A stretch of 42,810 nt of DNA from positions 1-42,810 of the forward strand of contig NCSJ02000350.1 in assembly GCA_002812745.2 (NCBI GenBank), given 5' to 3'. Below the pieces are notes generated by a model that saw nothing but the letters and a program-made list of their open reading frames with translations, was not told where the DNA came from and made no database searches. Both the position numbers and the translations under genes were made by a program. Below, one piece after another: positions 21,563 to 33,550 of this stretch. Position 1 is the stretch's first letter, and the number at the start of each line of letters is the position of its first letter. This stretch comes from Scytalidium lignicola. Lineage: Eukaryota > Ascomycota > Leotiomycetes.

Positions 21563-23088
21563 ATGTCAACCTCTCCACCGCCAATCACATTTACATCCAC
21601 CAGCCTTCCAGGTCCCAGACTGCAGTCACCGCCACAGCTCAACGCCCAGGACACCGTCGAGGCCGGCGACGACGACGTCGAATGGCTGGATGAGGATCTC
21701 GAGCCCGAGACCGACAACGACGACGATCGAGACAGTGCCTATGTCAGTGAGGAGATGAGCGCGTACTCGGCGTCGCTGACCTCCAGCATCCGCAATCACA
21801 TCCTCGAGAACGGCATGCGCTACCACGCCTTCCACGCCGACTCGGCCTTCTACCCCTTCCCCAACGACGAGAACGAGCAGAATCGCGACGACATCAAGCA
21901 TGCCATGACCGTCATGCTGTGTGGAGGCCGCCTGTACTATGCGCCCATTGGTGCAAACCCGCAGTTTATTCTGGATCTGGGTAAGTAGGTGTGTGTACAA
22001 TATATTTGATGTGTGCATGCGTCTGCGTGTGCGCGTGTGTGTCTCACAATTTCTTGTCAAATTACCTTCTTTAAATGACTCTTAATTTACTACTGGAGAG
22101 AGAGCAAAGAGGGGTCCCAAAAGGCAAAAAATAATAATACAGCAAAATGAGGGCTGACACTATCTTCTTTCACAGGCACCGGGACGGGCATCTGGGCAAT
22201 TGAAAGTGAATATCACCACCACCTATTATCTTCGTGTATTATGTATTATTTAATATTCAAGTATTTATAGATTATAATACTAACGATAGATTTCGAAGTG
22301 GCCGATAGATTTCCCAGTGCGACCGTCGAAGGCGTGGATCTCAGCGCCATCCAGCCCACCTTCGTCCCACCTAACCTGAAGTTTATTATCGACGACGTGG
22401 AGGGAGAATGGGTCTATCCCCCCAATTCCATTGACTACGTTCATTGCCGTCATGTTGCCCAGACTATTAGGAACAAACCTCAGATGTTACAACGTGCTTT
22501 ACAGTAAGTATCCCCGGCATAAGAAAATATAGGAGTGAAGGGTAAAGAAAGAAAGAAAGAAAAAACACATATAAAGAGAGCAGTCGGAAAGAAAAATTGA
22601 TCACTCCCACTAACTAGCCATATTATCAACCTAGTGCCCTCAAACCAGGAGGCTTCTTCGAATTCCAAGAAATCCTCTACTACCCTTACTGCGACGACGG
22701 CACCATGACCGACCCCTACCCTTTCAAGGATTGGGTCGACCTCCTCAACCAAGGCATCGCCAACCTCGGCGGCGACAACTTTGGCGCCTCCAAGCTCGCC
22801 CAGCAGATGCACGATGCCGGCTTCGCAAACGTCTCGGAAACCGTACTAAAACTCCCTCTTGGCACCTGGCCCAAGACTAAGATGCACAAGCGTGCGGGCC
22901 TGTACTGGAGGGTGGCCATCAGTGATGGACTGAGGAATATTTCTAGCCGGGTGTTTACGGTGGGGCTGGGGTGGAAGATTGAGGAGCTGGATGTTTACTT
23001 GGTGAATGTGAGGAAGAGCTTGATGGAGACGTCGAAGCATGTATATTTCCCGTTGTATGTTGTTTATGGACAGAAGCCTTTGCGTTAA
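21563..23088 (+). CDS. LaeA-like / UMTA-type SAM-dependent methyltransferase
   Basis: Four exons, 21563-21980, 22176-22205, 22299-22503 and 22635-23088, give 368 residues in frame. Donors are GTAAGT/GTGAAT, with a CTAAC or CTGAC branch site in the first two introns. After an acidic, low-complexity N-terminus comes SSIRNHILENGMRYHAF, typical of this family, then the SAM motif DLGTGTGIWAIE (138-149). The acidic loop GVDLSAIQP and motif HALKPGGFFEFQE follow. Exon 2 is only 30 nt and encodes the centre of the SAM loop. Relatives include LaeA-type regulators of secondary metabolism and small-molecule methyltransferases, which cannot be separated by eye. It shares a divergent promoter with an O-methyltransferase, which favours a metabolic pairing (inference). 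The long acidic stretch at residues 36-57 suggests a disordered tail. Confidence 0.88.
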
Positions 23089-23520
23089 GGCGTTGGGTGA
23101 GTTTTATTCTCTTTTCATTTATTTTTTTCTCCTAGGGGTTTAGGCTAGGCATTGGAGTTTGAAGGGTTTGGGGCATTTATAATAAAAAAGTTTGTCTTAT
23201 CATCATCATGGTTATCTGTATATTTTGTGGTGTACATCCCTTTTTATCTTTTTAAGCAGCATACGCGCAGTACTGTTCAATAGTTACTTTCTGAAATAAA
23301 GTTGCGATAAAAAATCAGAAGCTAGAAGGGAGTGTAACTTGGCAGAAGCCAAGCCCACCTTGAAAGGGGATAATGAATCAGTTGTACATATTTCATTTGA
23401 ATTTCATTAAGATCTATACAAAAACTCAAAGCTATAAATCATAATTTTTCTACTCTTAAGTAGATGATTTGCACCATTTTATCATATATCATCAGCCTTT
23501 CCATTACCCAACCGTAAAAA
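23089..23520. other. Convergent 3' region
   Basis: AT-rich 3' ends of two converging genes. No extra feature. Confidence 0.5.
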
Positions 23521-24567
23521 TCAAACACCCTCTCCATACTTCTCCCTCCCCCAATCCCCCATCCCTTTAACCAACGCTTTCGTAAACTCAGCATCATACC
23601 TCAACCCATCATCCACCCACCCAACTTTCCCCGTTCTCCACGTCAACCAACCCTCTGCTCTCACATCCTTAGCCCTCAATAACCCAAGCGCAACATCAAC
23701 GACCTCAGCCCTATCCTCAACCCAGTAAAACACCGTCGCTCCACACACGCCACAAAATGTCCTCCGCACGTCGGGACTAGAGGAATACACCTTTGAAGTT
23801 CCTAATAACAAGGTATCCGGGATGGTCGGGGAGATGAGTGATCTGGGGACGGTGGTCCAACCATGGACGTGGGTGCCGTTGACGAGGCGACAGTCGTCGC
23901 AGGTATCGAGGAGACCGAGCCATTTGGAGGAGTCTGTTTTGGAGACGAAGGGTTGGAATTTGGGGTTGTTGAGGATGGCTTGCATTGGGCGACTGAGGGA
24001 AAAGGATACGCCTCCACAGTGGCACTCGGCTTTAACACTTGTCTCTCTATCATCATCAATGCCATCTTCTTCTTCTTCTTCTTCTTCTCCAGGAGATACA
24101 TCTGACTCATCCAAGCTCCCCCCAAGCCACTCCCACAACCCACCCCTTGCCGACCCCGTATAAATATGTCCCTCAAATTCCCAAATCCCCCTTTCCTCCT
24201 CCTTATCAAATATCGAACTTGAAATCACCCAATCGTTCTCATCCGGACTACTACAATCCCCAATATGACAACCACAGGTGCTACAGAAGTACCTTCGACA
24301 GGGTGACAACTTCGATGCTGTGTATCCTGATAATGAGTCGGCGAGACTCGAAGGAGGGATGAATTGGGGCTTGATATTGGCTGGGAGGCGTGTGTAGAAA
24401 GTGCAGAGGGTGCTGTGGGTGTAGCGGCAGATGGAGCAGTGGCAGAGGTGGAATTTTAAGGGTAGAAGGTTGATGGGGATGGTGAGGGTGAAATGCACGG
24501 ATTTGCAGTGGCAGGAGGCGGTTAGGGTTTTAGTTGAGGAGGAAGAGGAGGAGGAAGTGGTGGTCAT
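23521..24567 (-). CDS. Tandem GFA (CENP-V/GFA-type zinc) domain protein
   Basis: Single exon, 348 residues. Two zinc-binding GFA modules are visible. The first has SCHCKSVHF (C19, C21), LCHCSICR (C42, C44, C47) and CSTCGCHIGDC (from C95). The second has ECHCGGVSF (C182, C184), CDDC (C223, C226) and FCGVCGATVF (C272, C275). They are separated by an acidic linker with a Glu run (161-167, encoded by a CTT repeat on the plus strand). GFA proteins were first linked to glutathione-dependent formaldehyde handling, but most fungal members have no proven reaction. No signal peptide, so likely cytosolic. The tandem arrangement suggests fused duplicates. Start at 24567 precedes a Ser/Thr-rich leader. 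Confidence 0.88.
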   Translation of the reverse strand: MTTTSSSSSSSTKTLTASCHCKSVHFTLTIPINLLPLKFHLCHCSICRYTHSTLCTFYTRLPANIKPQFIPPSSLADSLSGYTASKLSPCRRYFCSTCGCHIGDCSSPDENDWVISSSIFDKEEERGIWEFEGHIYTGSARGGLWEWLGGSLDESDVSPGEEEEEEEDGIDDDRETSVKAECHCGGVSFSLSRPMQAILNNPKFQPFVSKTDSSKWLGLLDTCDDCRLVNGTHVHGWTTVPRSLISPTIPDTLLLGTSKVYSSSPDVRRTFCGVCGATVFYWVEDRAEVVDVALGLLRAKDVRAEGWLTWRTGKVGWVDDGLRYDAEFTKALVKGMGDWGREKYGEGV

Positions 24568-25316
24568 GGTTTTAAATGGGAACAGCTGTGGTTTGAGGGG
24601 GGCTTAAAATTGGAGAACGGTTTTTATATTATTAGGTTTGGCTGTGTGTTGTATGTTATATAAAAGTGTATAATATTAGCTACTGTATAAATTATTGGTT
24701 TAGCCAACAAAGGAGATATGGAAGCCTAATACCAAGAAGCTATTCATCCCATCCCTCTGCGGGGTTGACTAAGCGAAATGATAGCTCTTTCATTAGATAT
24801 ATTCCTTGATTTAGAGATGGCTAGTGAGGGCCGTAACAAGCTCAGTATCTTATATCTTAAGAGTGGCGGAGCAACCAAATTGGAAACTGCAAAAGAAGCA
24901 AAAGTCACGATAAGGGAAGGCCGTAAAAGCCTGAGGAATCATCTAGATCGAGCCGAGGCTTTTTCCACGTGACAATATTGATTTGTGCGTGCTGACAAAT
25001 GGAGCTCGGAATGGATAAATGATAATCCGCTATGCTTTAGCCTTGTCAGCCTTCCATTTCTCTTTTAGAATGTGTCAGGTGGCAAAAGTTATTTAGTCGT
25101 AAGTTGCTTGACTATCTAATTACAGAAGTTCATCTCAGATCTCATTTCGTTCTAATTAACATTTTTCTTGGAGGCAGCGCATCTTTTCACAAGAGTTCGT
25201 TGCACCTTAAAGAAGTCACGTGGATTACGTGATCATCCATTGCCACCCCAAGCTAAATAATTACACAAACCCCTACAACTTCACACAATTCACAAAGCTT
25301 GAGAAACCAACCAACA
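24568..25316. other. Divergent intergenic region (GFA gene and Cwc24)
   Basis: Both flanking genes point outward, so both promoters lie here. A 64-codon plus-strand frame (24778-24972) has no recognised domain and I do not call it. The 5' leader of Cwc24 begins near 25260. Confidence 0.45.
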
Positions 25317-26424
25317 ATGGCTGAAACAACAGCAGATATAGCTGCTCCTGGAGATACCCAACCCATCGTCGTCACCTTTAAGAAGCGAGGCGCAAAGGCG
25401 AAAGGAAACATCAAGAAAAGAGTAGCGACACCAGAAAGTAGCCAATCATCCGACGACTACTCCTCCTCCGAAGATGAGTCTGGACGTAGAATCAAGCGGC
25501 GGAAGAAGATCATGGGCGCGGTGACAGCTTCTTCAGCAGCCAACAAATCTTCCTCCAATAAAGACCTCTCTGCAACCGTCTTCGAAGCTCAACGCAACGC
25601 AACAATCGCGAGCACCAACGACGCAACGAAACAAACCAACTGGTTCGACGAAACTTCGAATGATGCGTTATCATCCAAGAATCTCCTAGGCAAAACTCGA
25701 TCCATTCCTAAGGAATCGCAGCAACCTGACGGAACATACAAGGGTCTTGCGAACCAGACCTCTTTCATCCAGAAGAATCCAGATGCACCAGCTCGATCAG
25801 TCGGTCCAGTGAAGGGGGCACCAACGAATGTTCGAATGTCGACCGTAACGGACTTTTCGCCCGATGTATGTAAGGATTACAAGACTACAGGCTTTTGCGG
25901 TTTTGGTTAGTTGCACCCTGAATTTATTGCTTTCCTTCTACTTGCTAAATGCTAACGATTCGAAAAAAACAGGTGATAGTTGCAAATTCCTACACGACCG
26001 AAGCGACTACAAGCAAGGGTGGCAACTAGATCGCGAGTGGGAGACCGTCACAAAGGGCAAGAAAATTGTAGGAAAAGTAGTTGCCAGCGCCAATCGCAAT
26101 GCTACAGTCGCAGGCGAGGGAGACGACGAGGAACAGGATGCCATGCTAGAGAACATCCCCTTTGCGTGTATCATATGCAGGGAATCATACAAGAACCCGG
26201 TTGTCACTCGATGTGGGCATTACTTTTGCGAAGCTTGCGCATTGAAGAGATATAAGAAGGATCCGACCTGTATGGCTTGTGGTGCAGGGACAAATGGGGT
26301 GTTTAATTCAGCAAAAAAGTTGAATAAATTGCTTGAAAGGAAGAGGGGGCGGGCTGCGAAGAGGAGGCAGGAGGCTATTGATGCAGGGGAGGAAGTTAGC
26401 GATGAAGAAGAGGGGGATGAGTGA
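25317..26424 (+). CDS. CWC24: Pre-mRNA splicing factor Cwc24 (RNF113 family, CCCH + RING)
   Basis: Two exons, 25317-25905 and 25973-26424, with a 67-nt intron carrying GCTAACG, give 346 residues. A charged disordered N-terminus leads to a CCCH zinc finger: C185-x8-C194-x5-C200-x3-H204 ([20 protein letters not shown]). The intron splits it at Gly197. Next is DYKQGWQLDREWE, conserved in this family, then a RING finger C262/C265/C277/H279/C282/C285/C296/C299. Order and length match Cwc24/RNF113, a component of the spliceosome (Prp19-associated) that acts at the 5' splice site before the first step, in the nucleus. A lysine-rich acidic tail ends the protein. This is a housekeeping gene and appears intact. 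Confidence 0.93.
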
Positions 26425-27757
26425 GTGGATGTAACGTCTTTGAGTTATGAGAAGCAATTGAGATGCAACGGATTCAATCTCCTTGGGAGAGAAGCTGATG
26501 TCTTCGGTTGGATCAAAGGCCGAGCTTTGTCTCTCGATGTTCGAGCCTAACAAACAATATGCCTCCACACGAACAGCAGGTACAAGATCATCCTGCCTAG
26601 TTTGAGTGCCTTTCTTCGAGCTACTCTTTGTGGTGACTTCCAGTCCTCGAAGCGATCATGTGGCTACGGCGAGCTGATCGGATTTTTTGGGATCTGTCAT
26701 CTCCGTCAAACATGTTGAGAATTTTCTTCTACAACTCGGCTAGCACTTCACTTATCTTTCAATCTAATTTTAGAGCAAAGATACAGCAAATCAAACTCGG
26801 CTTCAATGCCCTCCTATACAACGATCGCTTCAGATTGTCGACTTGCACAACTTACAGTTGACACCCGAAGCTGCCGTGACGGGTCTCTCGTACCAGACTC
26901 CATGTATATATATCTTAGAAGTGTTGTATATAGTGGTTTAAGATAATGAAGAGAAATTCTTGTCCTCAACATATTTATCTTTTGCAACCTCAATGTGTGC
27001 GCCGCTCAGTCACTTGCCGGAGCTTGTATGCAAGAGGGAATAAGGAACATATAACGTAGTATTATGTTATCAAGAAGCCTTGTAGTTTGTTCAGTTAATT
27101 TTATCCTGACGTAAAATTGTGGACGGTGTCCATTAATATTGATTAAGTATGTGTATTTAAAACCGAACAATTCGCATTCAACCATATTCTTATAGTTTTG
27201 TCCATATAAAGGTCCTTTTAGGGAGTGGGGATATGGGTCGTTTGACAACCACCTTTCTGAAAAATCTTTGGCTTCCAAGGCTGGGTTCAGCTGGAATTTA
27301 TTGATGCTCACAAGTCCCTCATTTGCTATGAGATTAGATTAAGGAGGGGTGTATGGTATTGTATGAATGAATGACTTAATATCCGCACGTTTAAAGATCA
27401 CAATGATGACTCCAGAAATTCAGCACCAAATTTCTCGTCGACCATTTAGCTCTCTCTTTAAATATATTTGCTTTATTTAATTATTAACTATTCAATCATT
27501 CAATTATAATCGTCTCATGTACGCCGAGCGTGTGATTCTTGTCGGGACGTTCCGGCGTCGGTGAAGGCTGAACCCGATCGCTAGGCCAGGGACCAAGAGG
27601 TGGCGTTTAGATTCGAGCGGGGTTCAAACTACAACGCTTAATTACCCCGGATCTACGGTTGCAGAGTACCTCACTGCTTATAATTGCTGATCAAAGAACT
27701 GTGAGTTACGAATATTGCAGCTGCTGATCAGGGAAAGAATCAAAACACCTTGGACGA
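26425..27757. other. Long intergenic region
   Basis: Short frames on both strands (for example minus 27006-27311) have no recognised domain. The region around 27530-27660 is more GC-rich and may be leader or promoter of the bZIP gene. No repeat or RNA gene was found. Confidence 0.4.
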
Positions 27758-29658
27758 ATGGCTTCCAACTCAGGCCCAACATGGAAGAGCAGATTCAACC
27801 AGAAGCAGCTCGAGAGGAAAAGGCTTGCTGACCGGATCAGCCAGAGGCGTGCTCGGCGGCAATCGAGGGAGGCTGCAGCGGAGTTGGAGCAAAGCCTGAG
27901 CTTGCTTCAAGATGGGGATCTTAAAGGACTACTACAACGGACTATAGCTGAGAACAACGCGCTAAGAGCCAAACTGAATAAGTTTCAGACCAAGCTCGAG
28001 AGCATCCACCTCACGGTGAAGGATTACCTAGAGGATGACAGTGACTCTATTGACTCGACTCCTAAACTGGACCGACGGCTCAGTGCCCAAAGAAATCCTC
28101 GAAATCGTGTTGGCAATCGTGAGAATACACCGTTTTCTTCTCGGCGACCACTTCCTGGGTCGGAACTCAATGGTTATCCACCGATTTCGGAAGGTCTCTT
28201 GTCCGTCTTCTTTCAGACGGCTAGGATGATGAACAAACCCGAGGACACGAAATTTGAGCTGTCGACAAATGAATTCCTCGAGTCATTCATGGCATGGAAG
28301 CAAACTAAGAGATACGATGTTCCCTATGAATTTCCAATCGATCAATTCATCCTCGCTGTTGATATTGATAGAGGTAGGCTCCTTGATTTAATTATACAAT
28401 GATGCTCTCAATAACCAAATTCTTAAGACGAGCTTTACAATCTTACTTCATCCAGATATTTTTATGAGAATCTAGTCGATGATCTCGTTGGACGCCACAC
28501 GAATCGATATCTAGGACGCACCGATAATGAGCCGCAGAGTGACAGAATAATCATCAGTGAATCTATGAGACGGCGTCGCGAGGTGGCATACATTGTTTAC
28601 AAGACTTTACAGCTGTTACGAAGTTACATGTGCTCAGTCGTAGAGTTTACTGCTCTCTTTTGGAACACCTACAAGGCATTCCTGGTAAGTACTATTTTGT
28701 GCCCCCATCTAAGATATTCGCACTAGAAATTGGTCGCTCACGCCTCCTAGTTTTTCATGTTTCCTACGGTTGAGAACCTCACTAATTTTCCTTTGTGGAA
28801 TCATCCAACTCCTTCTCAGCTTATGCATGAGCACCCCAGCTATATAGATTTAATGATATGGTATGGGGTATCCAAATCCCGCGAGGATGAATTCTTTGAC
28901 GCTCTACTAATAAGCAATCTAGGCCAAGGCTTCGTGAATATTTAGCCACAACCTGGGACAAATATAACGTCATCGATCTAGTCCTTGCACTTATCACCGG
29001 CATAAAGATCGAAGTCCCCGATGTAGGATCAGTACAACAGATGATCAGGGTCAAGGACGATGGCTCGGATCTAGAACTGTCGGAATCTTTCGCAAGTATA
29101 GTTACTAATGCGCATTCATGGAGAATGCAGACAAGCTTCTTCTCTCAATATCCCGAGCTTGCGCCTTATGTATCTTTTGAGACCACCGACTCAGTATTTG
29201 CAGATCTCTACCTTCAATTCGGTTCTAATTATTATTATTCCGTGCCTCGTTGTGGTCTATCGTTCGACGAGGCTCTTCTTGGGTCATTGAAAGCTCGGGA
29301 GCTACTAAGGCACGAACAGCGCTCCATACGGCCTAGTAACCCTCCAGAAGATGATCGATCACAAGAGGAGCGATCATTTTTCAGCATATTTGATGAAACG
29401 GCTGATCGAGGGGCCAGTCTCCAACCTCAGTTGCACTTTGCACAACAAAACATGGGCTATATCTCAACTGGAAACGTGCCCCCGGAACCAAGTGCAATTG
29501 ATTCCTACATATTGTCGTTGAACACCGGGCTGCCCAATTCTGGGTTCAATAATACGATATCCACCATTCCTGCAGAAAATGGGATCACTCCAGCGGATGG
29601 CTCTGGCTATGGTAGAAGTGCTCAGTGGAATCCGGGAGTCGAACTAGAAGAGTGGTAA
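27758..29658 (+). CDS. bZIP transcription factor with DUF3425-like C-terminal domain
   Basis: Four exons, 27758-28373, 28428-28684, 28751-28860 and 28923-29658, give 572 residues. The third intron has a perfect TACTAAT branch site and its removal creates IDLMIWPRLREYL, the W-P-x-L-R motif typical of DUF3425 domains. Residues 17-37 form the basic region (QLERKRLADRISQRRARRQ), followed by a short leucine-containing helix. In place of the invariant bZIP Asn there is Asp within ADRxxQRRxR, common in this subgroup. Exons 2-4 carry the family domain (SMRRRREVAYIVYKTLQLL; HPSYIDLMIW). The C-terminus is Ser/Pro/Gln-rich and may activate transcription. Targets are unknown. All splice junctions restore frame, so the gene looks functional. 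Confidence 0.85.
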
Positions 29659-30663
29659 AACTACACATTATAAAGGAGGTGATGGATCTTACCTTGTACT
29701 CTTAGCTTTGGATCCTATATCTGCGAGTTCTTTTGCATAGCTACGGAGGGATGCTTTTTTTTTTTTGTTTTTTTTTTTTTTTTTTGAGACAAGTAACCCC
29801 CAGAAGTAGACCTTTATTTCTTAACTATTTCGTTTTTTGAAGTAATTCATCGGTGATGATGATATAATAAGACCTACTTCATTATTTATTACCCCATCAA
29901 ATAGCCTATTCCTTAACTTGGTTTATTCCAGATTTTCTCATATTTCCCCTAAACCAGTTCCTAATTTTATGAGCTTGAAGTAGGCTTGTAAAGAGCTCAG
30001 ACGAAACTCATACATCGAACCAAAGATAGCAACGAGCTTTATACTCGCCTGTGTGTAATTTTGGCATTTGAATTCAACAATACACATCCCATCGTCAATG
30101 TCATGCCTCAATCAAGATGTTATGGACGGACTTGTGACCAGCGTTGATTGGACAAAGGGGCAAACGGCTGCAGCCACCGAGTGAGTTACCGGATCTGGAA
30201 CCCTGTAAAGCTGCATCGTACATTACGATCCTGCGTGAACAGTGTGTTTCTCAACGCGATGCGTGTCGCAAATTCCGACTCACTCTTGGATTCTATTGGC
30301 ACGCAGGTGAGTCTACTGTCCATCAATCCTTTTCTGGTTTGGGATTACTACTGTATATACTGGAATAGCGCGCCTCTGGCCGCCTACGCTATTCTCGGAG
30401 TGGGTATCATTTTGGTTATTAGACCATCGCGAAACTCTAGACTATGATGTGGTGGATACAAGGATAGTAATATTTAACACGCCTCTCCCGAGCTTGCTAC
30501 TCCTAATAAAAGTTAAGCATCATTGGTGATATTCCAACTCGTTGTCGCTACAAGGCCACCTTTATAGTTTATTACGGAAATTCCGACCTCCTGTAACTTC
30601 AGATGCATCCGGCACCTAGATTATTCTCGCAATAGATACAAATATTGATTTCGATTGTTCAAG
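29659..30663. other. Intergenic region with a poly-T tract
   Basis: Holds a near-pure T tract (29755-29785, one G). The frames at 30144-30447 have no recognised domain. Upstream promoter of the dehydrogenase is expected at the right end. Confidence 0.45.
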
Positions 30664-31501
30664 ATGACAGTAGCGGCAAAGGTCTTCACCGTGACTGGAG
30701 GTGCTTCTGGCATGGGACTTGCTGCTTGTCGACTACTTGCACAAAAAGGCGCCAGAGCCATAAGCATAGGAGATTTCAATGACAAGAATTTCGAAAACGT
30801 GAAGCAAGAACTAAATGGCATCAACCCCGACACTGCCGTTGAAACAACACAGTTAGATGTCTCAAATTCTGCTCAGGTTGCGGCCTGGATTGATGGCGTG
30901 GTGACGAAATTCGGCGCCCTTGACGATTCCCTCAATGCTGCTGGAGTTCCCCAAAGACCTCCTCAATCTAGTGGGCCTAGTGTTTTGGAAGAGACGGATG
31001 AGTCGTGGAGACGAACGATGGCCGTCAACATTGATGGTGTCTTTTATTGCTGTAGAGAGCAGGTCAGGGCGATGATGACGCTACCTTCAGCCCCGAGGAG
31101 CATCGTCAACATCGCAAGTATGGGTTCATTTCTGCATAGCGGCATGATGTACGGCTATGGCACTTCAAAATCAGGTGTAGTTCACCTATCAGCAAATCTA
31201 GCGCAAAATTTGAGGCCGTTTAATATTCATGTGAATACTGTTTGCCCTGGTTAGTCTCGTTCCGTATCTAAAATCAATGTGTAGAGCTATTTGACTAATA
31301 ATATTTTCTTCAATAGGTGCTACGGATACACCGATGTTGGACACCTTCATTCCGCCTAGTGTGAGGTAACAGGTGTTTGAATCCACGCAATTGTCGATGA
31401 CGAAGCCTTCTGACATTGCTGCTACGGCTATCTGGCTGTTGAGTGAAGACTCGCCGAATGTTTCTGGAGTTCACATTCCCGTTGGATCTGGCATGCCATA
31501 A
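30664..31501 (+). pseudogene. Short-chain dehydrogenase/reductase with a premature stop
   Basis: Exons 30664-31249 and 31317-31501 join in phase across a 67-nt intron. The product has TGGASGMG at 11-18 (NAD(P) loop), NAAG at 91-94, N122, S152 and Y165-x3-K169: a complete classical SDR active site. In exon 2 the frame reads ATDTPMLDTFIPPSVR and then hits TAA at 31367-31369. Beyond it the same frame continues with family-typical sequence (PSDIAATAIWLLSEDSPNVSGVHIPVGSG) to a normal stop at 31499-31501. The nonsense codon removes the last 45 residues or so, including the final beta strand. One base change from CAA would produce it. It is therefore a recent pseudogene, a truncated enzyme or a sequencing error. 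Confidence 0.8.
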
Positions 31502-32038
31502 TAGAGTGGCAAAAAGTTAGTTGGAAATGTATTGTAAAAGGTTTTATTAAATAAAGTTTTGGCAAGAAATGATTATCACAGCCATTTTTGAGTCTGAATT
31601 CTTAGAACTCGGTTTCTTTCGGTTACACATATTGGCTTAATGAAACTAAAGGAGGACTGCACTTGATCAGTTACAAACTATTTTGTTGCACTTAACTTAA
31701 TTAAGCTTTTTCATGATTTCTTTAATTAAAACAAATCCTGACCCCCCGGAAATATTATTCCAACGCCTTAAAATCATGATTTAGAAGTGACTTACAGAAC
31801 AACTCGAGCTCTTTCAAATTCCATTTTTATTACAATTCTTCAGTCTGTTCTCGTTAGTGTGGAACAGATGTTGCCAGTTAACATATGCTGAGCAAATCCT
31901 TATAACGGCAATTGAGCTGGAGATGTGGTCCTGTCAATCGTTTTCACATTCTCCGTAGAACGCTCGTATAGCTTTCATTCTGTCTCCAACCTCTGGATAG
32001 TCTAAATCATATCTCACATCACGTTGACTCCTATAATA
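31502..32038. other. 3' flank shared by converging genes
   Basis: AT-rich, no coding signal or repeat recognised. Confidence 0.45.
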
Positions 32039-33008
32039 CTAGTCGTCCTTGACCGGAATTTTACGCTCCCAATGGTCACGAAAAACTCCATGGCAATCAA
32101 TTGCATCACCTGGGTCGATACGATCTCGGTTATTCTTATCTCCTAATATAGGCAGTGGACAGGTTGTGGTAGTGGGAGCATTTGAAAGCAGTAGGAAGTC
32201 CAACAATGTCTGTATCTGAGAATCAAGAAGCTTGTATATTCGGAAGGTGACTTGGTTTCGATCTGAGTGAAAGTAGATATCTGTGCCCTATTTAAAACCC
32301 GGAATTAGCACTGAAAATTGACATAACAAGCCGAATATCTGGGTGATATACCTGGAGACCTGCTTTCTTACGACCAAATAGGGCAACACCCCCGAGAATT
32401 CGGTTTTCAGCCCAATAACCAACCATGTCAGCTACGCCTTTCGGATACTGCTCGTGATAGGTATATTCTGAATGGTAAAAGAGCGTAGGATATGGATCAG
32501 GTTCACGATAATACTTGTTGGATTCGTCATCGGGCCTCTTGTAGGATATAACCCCATCATTCTTGTGTAGGCTCTCATCACGTTTGAATATCCAAGCGGC
32601 GATCTGGTGGACAGCTACCGCAGTCATCTCTATGAGCCTTGCATTGAAAGTGCGCGTACCAACAGGTGCATTTTCGTACGCCTGAATAAGCTATGGAGGA
32701 TTAGAGTTGCGTTAATAACGTTAGGAGGTAGAGGAATATGGGGTAACACTAACCAGAGGAAGGATTAAAAGTTAGAATACTGGGATCGAAGCTTTTGAGA
32801 ATTTCTCGCGTTTTATCTAACACCCCAGGACATAGACTAGTATGTTTATTAAGAGGGTGATGGATTATAGTGCCCCACAGTATTCATCTCGAAAAGTATC
32901 ACGCGTAGGCAGTCCATCTAGGATCTGAGCATAAGTGAATTCAGCAATATCAGTGGTCAGAATTGCCCGGATTGCTCGTAAAAAGGGTTCACGATGTTCA
33001 CCATCCAT
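32039..33008 (-). pseudogene. Conserved fungal protein of unknown function, frameshifted
   Basis: Minus-strand exons 32690-32352 and 32287-32039 join in frame and encode LIQAYENAPVGTRTFNARLIEMTAVAVHQI, FYHSEYTYHEQYPKGVADMVGYWAE and LPILGDKNNRDRIDPGDAI, ending at TAG. I recognise this as a widespread fungal family without known role. The upstream exon (33008-32754) starts MDGEHREPFLRAIRAILTT but loses frame near 32882. The other frame then carries the family sequence LWGTIIHHPLNKHTSLCPG and FDPSILTFNPSSG. A single lost A in an AAA run would explain it. The join to the next exon is also out of phase by two bases, so a second lesion or a mis-modelled splice exists. The gene is probably dead; assembly error cannot be excluded. 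Confidence 0.7.
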
Positions 33009-33550
33009 CTCGTTGACCAAGCTTTATGCAAGTGGATTTGTTGTGTTTGATTTTAGAGCTATCACCACTGTATTTTCGGCTCAAAATATTTCGTAAATAC
33101 TAAGTAAAGTAAACATTTCCAATAAAATATGACGGGGAGAAAGAAGGTGAGTTTACTGGGTGAGGTGATGTCAATCACCCACGCTAAGCAACATACTGTA
33201 ATCATACACCATCTAGTGACTCCGGAAACACATGAATATCAGATATCATAATATTTGAATTTCAGGCATCATGTACAGATAGAATGACGACTCCTCTGAC
33301 GACGACAATCCCAAAAATCCAGGCAACAGCAAATGGAGATGGGTAAGACTTCGCGGCTCGGCCGATTTAGGAAGGTGGATGCGTCTTAGTTTTCTTTTGC
33401 TTCGTGACTCATTATGGATAAATAGGAGGCCAACAAAAATAAATAATAGAAGAAAGAAATAGTTATTGACGTTTTATAAAATGACCTTTCCCCACAAGAA
33501 TAATCACAATACTATCCCGAAATCAGTTTAAAATCGTGAGACCCTGCACA
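33009..33550. other. Spacer between the frameshifted gene and the GNAT gene
   Basis: Both flanking genes point away from it. A short plus-strand frame at 33284-33346 (MTTPLTTTIPKIQATANGDG, followed by GTAAGA) could be a leader exon, but its product is not recognised. Confidence 0.4.

Noticed and set aside
18900..23100. Secondary-metabolite gene cluster around the two methyltransferases
   Set aside because: No polyketide synthase, peptide synthetase, terpene cyclase or P450 is present within the window, so two methyltransferases alone do not support a cluster.
24778..24972. 64-codon plus-strand ORF
   Set aside because: No recognisable domain and lies in a divergent promoter region.
27006..27311. 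101-codon minus-strand ORF
   Set aside because: No domain, no splice or start context; probably chance in AT-rich DNA.
30144..30447. Overlapping short ORFs
   Set aside because: Two frames overlap without domain features or consistent splice sites.
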